NCBI GenBank assembly: GCA_916048095.2
Contig: OU696575.1
Span: forward strand, 9,624,968 to 9,688,967
Source: Sacculina carcini
Taxonomy: Eukaryota; Arthropoda; Thecostraca; Sacculinidae
Length of the DNA: 64,000 bases
Direction: 5' to 3'
Shown here: positions 45,801 through 54,640 of the stretch, piece by piece
Layout of the letters: each line of letters opens with the position of its first letter
Numbering within the stretch: the stretch's first letter is position 1
Translations under genes and position numbers: made by a program
The notes under the pieces: model-generated
Database searches by the model: none
What the model saw: the letters and a program-made list of their open reading frames with translations, nothing else
Told to the model about the DNA's origin: nothing

Positions 45801-48800
45801 CATGCATTCCTGTGTAAGTGAACGTTTAACTTTGTGTAATATACCACATGTTCTTGAAATTTTATTTGAGACGTTTTCAATATGTGCATACCAATTCATA
45901 TTTTCATCAATAGTGACTCCAAGAAATTTTGTTATTTGAACTTGCTTCAGCAATCTACCGTCCAGTGTTAAAGGAGGAAATGTCAATTTTCTCGATCTGT
46001 TTTGGAAGAAAATATATTGAGTCTTGTTCAAGTTTAATTTGAGCTTATTTGAAGAAATCCACTGATAGATATTATTGAGTTCGTGTGTGTATGTGTGTGT
46101 CTGCGTGTTGTGTGGGTATGTGTGTGTGTTTGTGTGTGCATTTATGTCGTTTAGGGTGTGTTCGATTTCATTTCAGAAACACTTTGGAAGCGCTTATGAG
46201 TGCTTCTGAAGTGAATTCAGAAATTCAGAGAAGTTGTCATTAGTGGCGCAGAACAGGCATTCGTATCGTGCGTATTTCGAGTGTTTATCTTGTTGATAAC
46301 GAACACAATACTGAATTAGCAAATAGATCAACACGCACAAGCGCAACAAACAACACCGCTATTGACTGACAAACAATAATGAACTTCTGAATTCGTGTTC
46401 GATTCATGCACTTCAGAAGTTCATAGTTCGGAAGTGCATGAGTCGATCATACTCTTAGTGTATGTATTTCCTGCGTATGTGTGTGTGTGTTTAGTTCAGT
46501 TCAAAATATCTGCATGTGCATGTGTGTGTGTGTGTGCATGTCTGACAGGCTAGCAATGAGTTATTCTCGCGGCTGGTCGACACTCACTACAGTCCAATGA
46601 TGGCCACACTCGAGGTGGGCAACTTGACTGCCACAGTGGCCGTCACACCGGCTCCTCAGGTCAGTTTTCTACTAGCCCAGGCTGTGGTAGCAGGTGAACA
46701 TTGCAGTGCGGTTTCCCTGCATCACTGTTTATTATTTCACCTCGACGTCGTGTATATTGTCGCCGTCCCTCAGTGGCGGGTCCAGAGTACAATTTGGGGA
46801 GGGGCCAAAAGACGTGGACAGAAAGAGAGTTCGAGAATTAAAGAGTTTAGTCAGCTAAGGGAAAGCTAGTGAAGAAATATAATCAAACGAAATTATCGGC
46901 GAATAAAATGAAGTAAAATCAAAAGGTCAAATGAAAATTTATATACAATCGTGCAACCGTCTGATTTAGTAATAATATGGATATATTATGGGTATAGATG
47001 TAGTATAGATAATATAGTGATCATTGTTTGTGGGAGCGTTGTGGTGAAATGATTGATGCTGCTGTAGTTTGCCTTGCGTGTGCTATAGATTATCATGTTC
47101 ATTGTTGAATTATTTTTGTGTGTCCAATTCAGCTCATTTTTCCAACAAAACCGTTGATGCAAGGCGCAGTTGAGATTGTATCCAAATGTGAATGTAATGT
47201 TCTTACCGAGTGTTTCTTACCGAGTTATTCGCGCAGGAATGAGTCAGAAACTCATGTCTCCTGCCTTCCAGAGATCATAATTTTTTTCGAATTTACTTGT
47301 TGTTGGCTGTCCTATTATATTTTGCGGTATTCTATTCCAAAAATATTTGCTACGTTGAGGGAAACTGTACTTCTTTATATCTTTTTGGCTCTACTTTTTT
47401 GAAGGCTTAGAGCATGTAAACGTGTGGAACTGGTCGGCTGGAACAGACTGGTATTTTGAATATTTTCTTTGCCTGTCATATATCTATATATAGCTATCAC
47501 ATCTCCTCTGACTCTTCTTTCTTCTAGTGTAGATAGGTTCAATTTTCTCAGTCTTTCATTGTAGCCTAAATGTCTTGTCAATGTGCGTGTGTGTGTGTAT
47601 GGGTGCATGTTGGCGCCGATACAGAGTCACACGGACGACAGCGGTGCAGTGCGTCATATATCACGCGAGGTGCGCGTGTGCGGCTTCATTTCGACTGTGG
47701 ACGTGGCCAATCCGGCCGCCATATCGCGACACCTGCTTCTATCCGCGCCGCAGCAAGGTGACTTTCTGTCCAACACTATGACTCCACCTGTGACACGCCT
47801 CACACTGATTGTGCACAGTTTTTGCCACTTATTTACGAATTTTATTGGGAAATTAGAAAATATATTAGAATTTCATTATTTATTGGTATAATAGAGATTT
47901 AATCATTTCTATGGAATTGCAATAGAAAAATAGGTAGACCAGTGGTTTTCAACTAATTTGACAAACATCATTCTCTCCTTGCCTGCCACACTCATTGTTC
48001 ACTTGTGGAATGCAGTTTCTCAGTCCTCACACTTGTCTCCTCGTTTCACTCGCCCTCTAAACTGTCCTCGAGCTATAAATGAATCTTGCTGGTCGGCAAA
48101 ATCCTTCTCTTTCTTCGCACCTCGCTTCTACAACTCGCTCCCCAATCACATCCTGCTTTCTTCTTCCTACGCTTCATTCACATATTCCCTACGCAAATAC
48201 CTATTCTCTTTATCATTTGAGCCTGTCACCCACTCTCTGACGCCTTACGTCAAACTATAATCCTCTATTGTCTCATCCCCTTTGTGTGATTATTCAAACT
48301 ATATCTTCGTTTTCATCGTTTACTTGCTTACCTCGTGTTACTATACATGTCGCATGTTTATATTGATGCTGCGATCACGCCTCCCACTATCGTCGTGTCT
48401 CATTTTAGTGCTTGGCTCGCGTGTGTGTTATTTATATGCGCTAAAAATATACGTTGTTGTTGTTGTTGTATTGCAGTTAAGAGCGGATCGGTCGACGAAG
48501 CCGGGTCTGTTCCGTCTGTTTGTGTGTTGCTGCATGACAGTATCAAGGTGAGACACTAATCATCCCAGCTCAGGGCTACATAACATGCGTCTCTTCTTTG
48601 CCCCTGTGCTAGTCACTCATCGGCTGGTTTTTGTGTAAATTTTCGTCGTTAAAAACCATACCGCGTTAATCAAAATGATATACAAAGAGACGAAAACACA
48701 TTTTTCGCTGAATCAACACAATTTCGCACACTTCTCACTGTTATCACTGTCACTGTTATGTCACTGTCACTGTTGTTGCACCGATTAAAAATCGATCATG

Positions 48801-51115
48801 CAAAACAACAGTTACACTACATATGAATCAACAAAGCACGTGATAAACATATCAACGAAATTTGGCGCTTAATACATCTGTTTAATTGGTTATTACGGCA
48901 ATCAGTACTTAGAAAGTGGACAATGATAAGTGAAGTGAACGTTATATATTTCTTTAAGTGTGGCTAATTGATTTGGTCATGTAGTTTATCATACAAGATT
49001 ATCGAACAGCAGAGTAGAAACACGTAGTGTGCCATTCTGTGATTCCTAAATGACAGGGTTTTCATCATTAATATTTATCATGATTTTAGTCAGCTACTAA
49101 TTAATCTACGAATATTCATCACTTATTTATAGCAAGCTCGTTTAATAGGATACTAATTAAGGTAATATAAATACATCCATGCGTTGTCTTCGGGATTATG
49201 TTGATGTATGGTCTGAAAGTTTGTGGTCATATACGTAAACTATTTTCTGGTTCAATGCGGCTCTTTCAAGATTTTCTGTCGTCGATGCTTGTTGTAAAGC
49301 TTTTTTGGTTTCTACTCAGTGTTTGTGTTTGAGATAATTATTGTCAAAGCTCTAATTCTGTCCTAGATTACCTACTTTTACGTGATTTTTTATGCGTATG
49401 TAGAGTTGTTATTCGACGCCCAGTCAATTATGGTTTATGATGCCGATTTTTACAGTCGATTTCTGTAGAATGATTTGTAGAATGATTTTGTTGAATCGAT
49501 TAGTCAACAGAAATGCTCAGTTTAATCACCTTCTGTATATATGTGTGTCCGTATATATGTGCGCTATGTATAAATTGCCCGCAGTGCTTATATATATATG
49601 TGTGTGTGTGAGAGCGTTTTTGAGACCCTCGGGTGAAAAATGAGATATAGCAATGTAATGTATGTAGAGTAATGTATGTACTAATCAAATCTGCTACAGT
49701 ATATGAGCTATACTGTAACTATACTACGGAAACTATACTGTAGCAAATCTGCTACAGTATAGTTTCCGTGTGTCCTGTTTCTTTTCCACCACTTATTCTA
49801 TTGTATTTGAAATCAGCAATGGTTTTGTCAATCCACAATGTGTACTCACCTAGTTGTTACTGGTTGTTCTACAGGATTTGAGCCAAGCTCTTGCTGGCTT
49901 TCTCTTTTCCATATTTCGTCAATGTTATACTCGAAGAAGCTCTAATTCTTAGCTTCAACTAATTCGCTATCTAGTTGGTTACATTTTCCACACGTGTGTG
50001 TGTGTGTGTTTTGTAGCGCGAGAGTTGTTGTGCGCTGGTTTTGTTGGCCGACGGCTGGTTCGGCCTGTTGTACTCGCACACGGACAAGAAGGCGTGCAAT
50101 CTCGTGCTAGCCGTCTTCACACCAGGCAAGATACACACCACTTGGCTTGCTCGGTGTCGTCTGTGTTCTGCAAGCGACTTTTGGCTTTTTGGAGCGGGGC
50201 GTTTTCAGACAATTTAAACCTGCATTTGCATGGACACATTTTCTTTAGCGAAGCAAGATAAGAGCGACTGAGGAATATAACTTTTTTATCTGATGGTCTT
50301 CGATGGAGTCATTGTTCTTTTATTTGGAAGACAAATGAATGCGCAATTCATGAGCAGAACGAAGTAAATGTTCATTTGAAAATAGTTTGCTTCATTCCTA
50401 AATGTATTTTCCGATCTCAACGTAGGTATATGTGTTTGAATTGAGCTTATATTAAGTTCTGTTCACGTTTTGTTCTTGTGTTATGAAGAAGTTTGTTTCT
50501 GTTGATCTATGTGTATGTATTCAATAGTTGTATTATACTGAAATAGAGCTTGGAGTCGAACTGGCTTGTCTCTGTAGCACTCATCATTTCATTGTTTCTC
50601 TGATAACTCCCAACTTATCGATTCTACTTCTAATTTAAGCCCATTGATTCCACACTTCTACATTTCTAAACAAGAAACTGTAATTTTAAATATTAACTAG
50701 ACTGACTTCGCTTTCCTTAACTTGCAACCATACCCTCCTACGTATTTTGTGTTTATTGAAGAAACGGCGTGCAAATTTGTGTGTTTTCACTTGAGCGTGA
50801 TACCTTTCATGATGCAGAACTCTGTGTACGTGTGTGTTTGTACACGTCATGTTGGCAGGTGTACACGTCGTGCCCTGGCTGGGTGATTTGAGTCGCTTGA
50901 GCGTGGCGTCACCACAGTCACCGTCCACCACTCCAACCAGCACCGGCAGCGGTGTAGCTTCACAACAGCAGTTTCCCGTGCGCAGTGGTCGCAAGTGCAG
51001 TTACCAGCAGTCATCGTGCGTCACGTGGGCGCGACACGCCGGCCTGCAGTCCGATGTGCAGAAAGTGCTGCGCCATGCGCGCAAGCTGCCCGACAAAACG
51101 TCCAGCTTCTACAAG
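42594..51115 (+). CDS. INTS14: Integrator complex subunit 14 (eight visible coding exons)
   Basis: Exons: 42594-42803, 43589-43825, 44576-44884, 46549-46659, 47625-47757, 48477-48547, 50017-50125, 50859-51115, about 479 codons. The start MPTIILLDVSLSM matches human MPTVVVMDVSLSM and keeps the vWA metal-site pattern DxSxS (D8, S10, S12). Further matches are FTRDLSQL, VILVSEGGLGMG, SVHCVDGPLNS, VCGFISTVDVANPAAISRHL, VCVLLHDSIK, GWFGLLYSHTDKK, PWLGDLSRL and GLQSDVQKVLRHARKLPDK. INTS14 pairs with INTS10 and INTS13 in a module that binds nucleic acid and helps Integrator cleave snRNA and attenuated mRNA transcripts in the nucleus. All junction phases agree. The coding exons are GC-rich against AT-rich introns. 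The C-terminal exon (human ELNRLRKAALAFGF onward, about 75 residues) was not found; a decayed LINE starts about 130 bp after exon 8. Confidence 0.93.
43374..43403. repeat. (ATT)n microsatellite in INTS14 intron 1
   Basis: About nine ATT units. Confidence 0.9.
43589..43825 (+). CDS. INTS14: INTS14 exon 2
   Basis: Acceptor TGTGTCAG, donor CGG|GTGTGT running into a TG tract. Encodes TFSSTCDTPS through LRQQRH, including the threonine-bearing segment (STCVYTAL) of the vWA metal site. Confidence 0.92.
44060..44230 (-). repeat. possible tRNA-derived SINE in INTS14 intron 2
   Basis: Minus-strand GGTTCGAATCC (44167-44177) is a perfect Pol III B-box sequence. No convincing A box at the expected distance and no A-rich tail were found, so this is either a degenerate SINE or chance. 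Confidence 0.4.
44576..44884 (+). CDS. INTS14: INTS14 exon 3
   Basis: Acceptor GTCGCTGTCAG, donor GCG|GTATGT. Encodes VILVSEGGLG through CVDGPLNSA, with a Pro/Ser/Ala-rich insertion (about residues 170-200) not seen in human. Human has VTDG where this has VSEG, so the last metal-site acidic residue is Glu. Confidence 0.92.
45085..45232. repeat. CATA/CACA microsatellite in INTS14 intron 3
   Basis: Interrupted (CATA)n and (CACA)n from about 45090 to 45225. Confidence 0.85.
45315..46080 (-). pseudogene. 5'-truncated LINE, RT C-terminus, in INTS14 intron 3
   Basis: The minus strand reads ISSNKLKLNLNKTQYIFFQN, TKFLGVTIDENMNWYAHIEN, IYFTLIYPHLIYCVPIWSCT and YQGADIWNNLSSEI, and stops at 45315. It covers the RT thumb and tail. 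The last 238 codons are open, so the insertion looks recent. It is antisense to INTS14, as is usual for tolerated intronic LINEs. Confidence 0.85.
46154..46454. mobile_element. 301-bp PIF/Harbinger-type MITE in INTS14 intron 3
   Basis: Left end GGGTGTGTTCGATTTCAT; right end reversed, GAGTATGATCGACTCATGC; flanked by TTA on both sides (46151-46153 and 46455-46457). A TTA/TAA TSD with a GGGTGTG-like TIR is the Harbinger pattern. The interior contains further inverted TTCTGAA/TTCAGAA motifs. No transposase. Confidence 0.75.
46549..46659 (+). CDS. INTS14: INTS14 exon 4
   Basis: Acceptor after a (TG)n tract (CATGTCTGACAG), donor CAG|GTCAGT. Encodes ASNELFSRLVDTHYSPMMAT through VTPAPQ, matching human QSMFGKLIDLAYTPF. 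Confidence 0.9.
47230..47585 (-). pseudogene. LINE C-terminal fragment in INTS14 intron 4
   Basis: The minus strand reads YNERLRKLNLSTLEERRVRG, DVIAIYRYMTGKEN, then in another frame RKYSFPQRSKYFWNRIP, the C-terminal region of CR1/Rex1-like LINEs (LGLTSLEERR, then a WN.LP motif). One shift near 47375. Confidence 0.78.
47625..47757 (+). CDS. INTS14: INTS14 exon 5
   Basis: Acceptor GCCGATACAG, donor CAAG|GTGACT, ends in phase 1. Encodes the strand VCGFISTVDVANPAAISRHL of the beta-barrel part. Confidence 0.9.
47958..48473 (+). pseudogene. LINE 3' end (L2/CR1-like) in INTS14 intron 5
   Basis: The plus strand reads CWSAKSFSFFAPRFYNSLPN, then a stop at 48260, a 3' UTR and the tail TGCGCTAAAAATATACG(TTG)n ending about four bases before the exon 6 acceptor AG. 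Same tail family as 18075, 22378 and 24366. Sense to INTS14. Confidence 0.8.
48477..48547 (+). CDS. INTS14: INTS14 exon 6
   Basis: Acceptor TTGTTGTTGTATTGCAG, formed at the tail of a sense-strand LINE; donor AAG|GTGAGA. Encodes VKSGSVDEAGSVPSVCVLLH and DSIK. Confidence 0.88.
49612..49680 (+). repeat. dispersed SINE/LINE 3'-end repeat, copy 2
   Basis: GAGACCCTCGGGTGAAAA core with an AATGTAATGTATG tail after a TG tract, matching 177-240. Lies in INTS14 intron 6. Confidence 0.55.
49726..49769. repeat. perfect 20-bp hairpin in INTS14 intron 6
   Basis: ACGGAAACTATACTGTAGCA, a 4-base AATC loop, then the exact reverse complement. CAAATCTGCTACAGTAT also occurs directly upstream (49686-49702), so this is a small inverted-plus-direct repeat cluster. 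Confidence 0.9.
50017..50125 (+). CDS. INTS14: INTS14 exon 7
   Basis: Acceptor after a TG tract (TTTTGTAG). Donor CCAG|GCAAGA, a GC-type 5' splice site, ends in phase 1. Encodes RESCCALVLLADGWFGLLYS through AVFTP. Confidence 0.88.
50859..51115 (+). CDS. INTS14: INTS14 exon 8
   Basis: Acceptor CATGTTGGCAG. Encodes VHVVPWLGDLSRL, a Ser/Thr/Pro/Gln-rich linker, then GLQSDVQKVLRHARKLPDK and SSFYK. The donor is either AAG|GCGAGT (51116, GC type, phase 0, matching human FYK|ELN) or GCGA|GTGTCG at 51119 (GT type, phase 1). Confidence 0.85.
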
Positions 51116-51244
51116 GCGAGTGTCGCTCCTGCGTGTGTGTGTGTGCGTGTGTGTCTCGAAATAGAGCAAGTTTTCGTGTGTGTGGGTTTGTGTGTCTCTG
51201 TTTTACACTTCCAATATGTAACATACACTTCACACTTGCGCATC

Positions 51245-54200
51245 AATTGATGTATGGTTCCCGAGTTGAGGTTGTCAAGATGGCTGTGCCCCTGACTACC
51301 GTCACCTATACACGTTCCCTGAGCCAGGCCGCTGCTCGGGGTTCTATTGACAGCTGGTGCATTCGACGGCCCAACTTGGTGATAAAGGCAGAAAATACCG
51401 GTCCAAACACTCCTGTAGCTTCAAATGCCAGAGGCTCGAAATGGTAGCGGCCGAACAGTGCGGAATATCTGGTTCGCTTCATGCTCTTAGCGGTCCGAGC
51501 TGCCGCTCCTGGGTGTGTGGCGCTCTCCAGCAGCGTGGTCATGTTGGACGTATTGACGCATGTGGCGTCCCTTATAAGTGACCTGCTGCTTCTCAAGGGG
51601 AATACTGTCATACTGTGGGGCCGGAGTCCATCTCCTCGGTCGAGTCATCGCGGCTCCAAAATAGATGGCACGCCGGCAAATAACAAACCTCGGCCAATTG
51701 TGTCATTAAGAGCAATGTAGCGCGCTAAACGGCCATCACCCTAGAGCAGGAAAGACCGTGGTGGCCGGTAGGCTCCGCCACAACTCCACAGCAGCACCGG
51801 TGTGACTGATACACTGGAAGTCCCAGTCGCAGTGCCACACCTATTTGGATAGCTTCCGCTGGCAATAACAGGCCGAGTTTTCCACAGACCACGCTCCGCT
51901 ATGGGGTGTCGCGGCGGCTAGTAGGCGAGCTCGGCTCACCTGGCCGGCGTGCTCTAGCAGTTGTCGACCTGTTGACCGCGACGTGGAATCGTCCAGTACT
52001 TTTTGTGTGACTTTGTCGTTCATGGCAACGCCACCACATCGTCTGTTATAGAACTAACTTTATCTGTGTAAATAATCTCGCTGTCTCCTCGTCTGTCTGT
52101 CGACCCTGTTAGTGTTGCCGATGAATTCGGCCGATTTCTAGCGGAGCGCTTCCGTACAAACGTCGATGATCTCGCATTTGCGACCCTCAAACAGCGGTGT
52201 TAAGAATCGCCCATCGATTTCTCCACTGCAGGTTAGCCTTCATACAATCGCGATGTCACTGCATCCAAACTGTACGCCGCTCTCAAGTCTTTTCGAGACG
52301 TGGCAGAAGGCCCTGACAGGATCAACATCATGCTCAAACGTTTGCCCGCTCCCACGATGTGTGAGTTGTTGCAGGCGTTCAACACCCTGTGATAGCGAGC
52401 TCAGATTCTGTATGATTGGCGCGAGGCTATTGTGGTGCCTATCCCTAAACCGGGCAAATCGGGTGACACTCCTTCGGAGTATCACCCAATTTCACTCACT
52501 TCCTGCCACACGGTCTGCTTAATCCAGCCGAACGCGGATTTCGCCGAGGACATTCGACCATTGACCAACTGTTGACGATCGACACAGGCGTTCCTGAGTT
52601 TTTCGCGTGGTCATCGTGTCGGAGCAATATTTTTTATTTATTGAGAAGGCATACGAAACCACATGGCGCCTTGGTATCATGGCCAAACTCTATAGCCTGG
52701 ATGTGGAGGGGCAATATGTGGCACTTCATTCAAGGTTTCTTGTCCGACCGCACTTTCAGAGTGAGTCGCGAATTCAACGTCGCGTCTCATCGATCAGGTG
52801 GAGGGCGTCCCGCAGGGTAGTGTACTCAGCGTGGCTATCTTCGCCATTATGATCAATGCCGTCGACGCGTGTCTGCCTCCATCGATTGGGCGGTCTCCTT
52901 TTGTTGACGATTTTGCTATCTTGTGCTCTTCTCGCACGACACTAGCCGTTCAGAGGTAGTTGCAGTTGGCAGTCAACAGAATGGACGCTTGGGGAACTAT
53001 GAATTGATTCAATTTCTCGACGTCTAAAACGACCGGTATACTTTTGCCGCCGTCGAGGTGCCTGCCCCGATATGCAAGTCAGCCTGTACGGCAGTGCTGT
53101 TTCATTCTAGCGCACGATTCGGTCTATTGGGTAATACTGGACTCACGTTTAACCTATGCCGACCACATCTCACTGCTTAGGACCACTCGTTTCAAGGCGT
53201 TGAACGTCCTGTAACCCGTCTTCCGAATGCGTTATGGAACAAATAGCCGGCTCTTGCTCATTTTATACCGCTTATTAGTCAGTTCGCGTCTCGATTACGC
53301 GTGCGTTGTATATGATTTGGCTTCGGAATCAGTAAAATGCCGGCTTGATATAATACACCACGCAGGGGTTGGCATTATTACTGGTGCGTTCCGCACGACG
53401 CCCATCTCCAGTCTCCTGGTTGAGGCAGATGAAGCTCCTCTGGCGTTCCGGCGTCAAGAGCTGGGCATGCGATACTCCTGCAAAATATTACAATTCACTA
53501 ATAACCATGCATACTCAGTCATTCACTTGAGCAATCATGCAAAGCTGCCTCGACAACACCTCACCAGGGCGCTGCATTCTTCCTAAAAAAACAAGGAATT
53601 ACTGAATGAATGCGGAATAAGAGACAGTGACGTCATCCGGGTGAAGAACATGGTGGAGTCACCTTGGGAGCTGTTCACACCTTAGGTTGACACTACATTA
53701 GCAGCTCTGCCCAAAAGTCGTACGCTTCCAAGTGCGCTTTTAACGGAGGCACTTGGTCGCATTCACAGTCACGATGGGTATACTGCGGTGTACACCGATA
53801 AACTGAAACTGTCAAGTGGTGTTGAAAATGCATTTGTAAGTGGAGGTACATGCCGCTCACGTTCGCTGCCACGGAACGACTGAATTATACGCGATCATAC
53901 TTTCCATGCTTTTCATTCGCTCATCGTTTCAATCATGTTTTTTATTCTCTCTGACTCTTTAAGAGCTATATCATCCATCTCAAGCTTTAATATTCACCTA
54001 TTTATTGACAGTTTGGTGCGTGTATGGTGGTGGGTGGTGCACTAAATGTACAACGCATTCACATAATGCATAACCGGCTTCATCAGCAGGACAAGCACGT
54101 AGTGTTGTGCTGGATTCCGGCCCACGTTGGCATGGTGGGTAATGAGCGGGCCGACAGCCGCAAAGCGCGCTGCCGCCCTCACTTTTTACTCACATGATTT

Positions 54201-54640
54201 TAATTTGCCCGTTCCGTTTTCAGACTTCAATCAAATTATTCATACATTTATTCGATTGCGGTGGCAGCGTGTTTGGGATGAAAATGGTCCTCAAAAGCTG
54301 AAAGCAGTGAAGCCTGAGATAGGACATTGAACGTGCAGTTGTCACCGTAAGAGATTTGAAGAAGTGGCTCTGTGCCGACTTCGCGTCGATCACACATACG
54401 GGACTCATCATCACCTGCTAATTGGACAACCACCGCCTGTGTGCAGCGCAAGTAATGCACCTCTTTCCGTACGACTCGTCTTGGTGTAATGTCTTAATCA
54501 CGAATTGAGCCGTCGCCGATTGCTGAATCGAAATTATGTTGTTGACGATATTATCGGACAGAACGCCGCTGCCGTTTTTGATGGTCGGCTGTTTGCTCTC
54601 ATTGAAGCCTTGCGGTTTAGCGCTATTTTTACGCCAAATC
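51245..54640 (+). pseudogene. LINE with RT and RNase H (I/Jockey-like group)
   Basis: The plus strand shows, in order: an RT lead-in (FLAERFRTNVDDLAF, RINIMLKRLPAPTM near 52150-52350), VVPIPKPGKSGDTPSEYHPI near 52440, GFRRGHSTIDQLLTIDT near 52540, EGVPQGSVLSVAIFAIMINA and FVDDFAIL near 52800-52920. The thumb follows (SRLDYACVVYDLASESV, GAFRTTPISSLLVEADEAPL near 53280-53440), then an RNase H trace (IHSHDGYTAVYTDK, ILSDSLRAISS) and a tail (DENGPQKLKAVKPEIG, RRFEEVALCRLRVDHTYGTH). More than ten stops and shifts, so it is old. The region 51250-51900 in front shows no clear domain. It ends at the 3' end of an opposed LINE. Confidence 0.82.

Noticed and set aside
51481-51720. Hydrophobic frame just after INTS14 exon 8, considered as the missing last exon
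   Set aside because: No similarity to the conserved INTS14 C-terminus, no suitable acceptor in phase, and it sits at the head of a decayed LINE.
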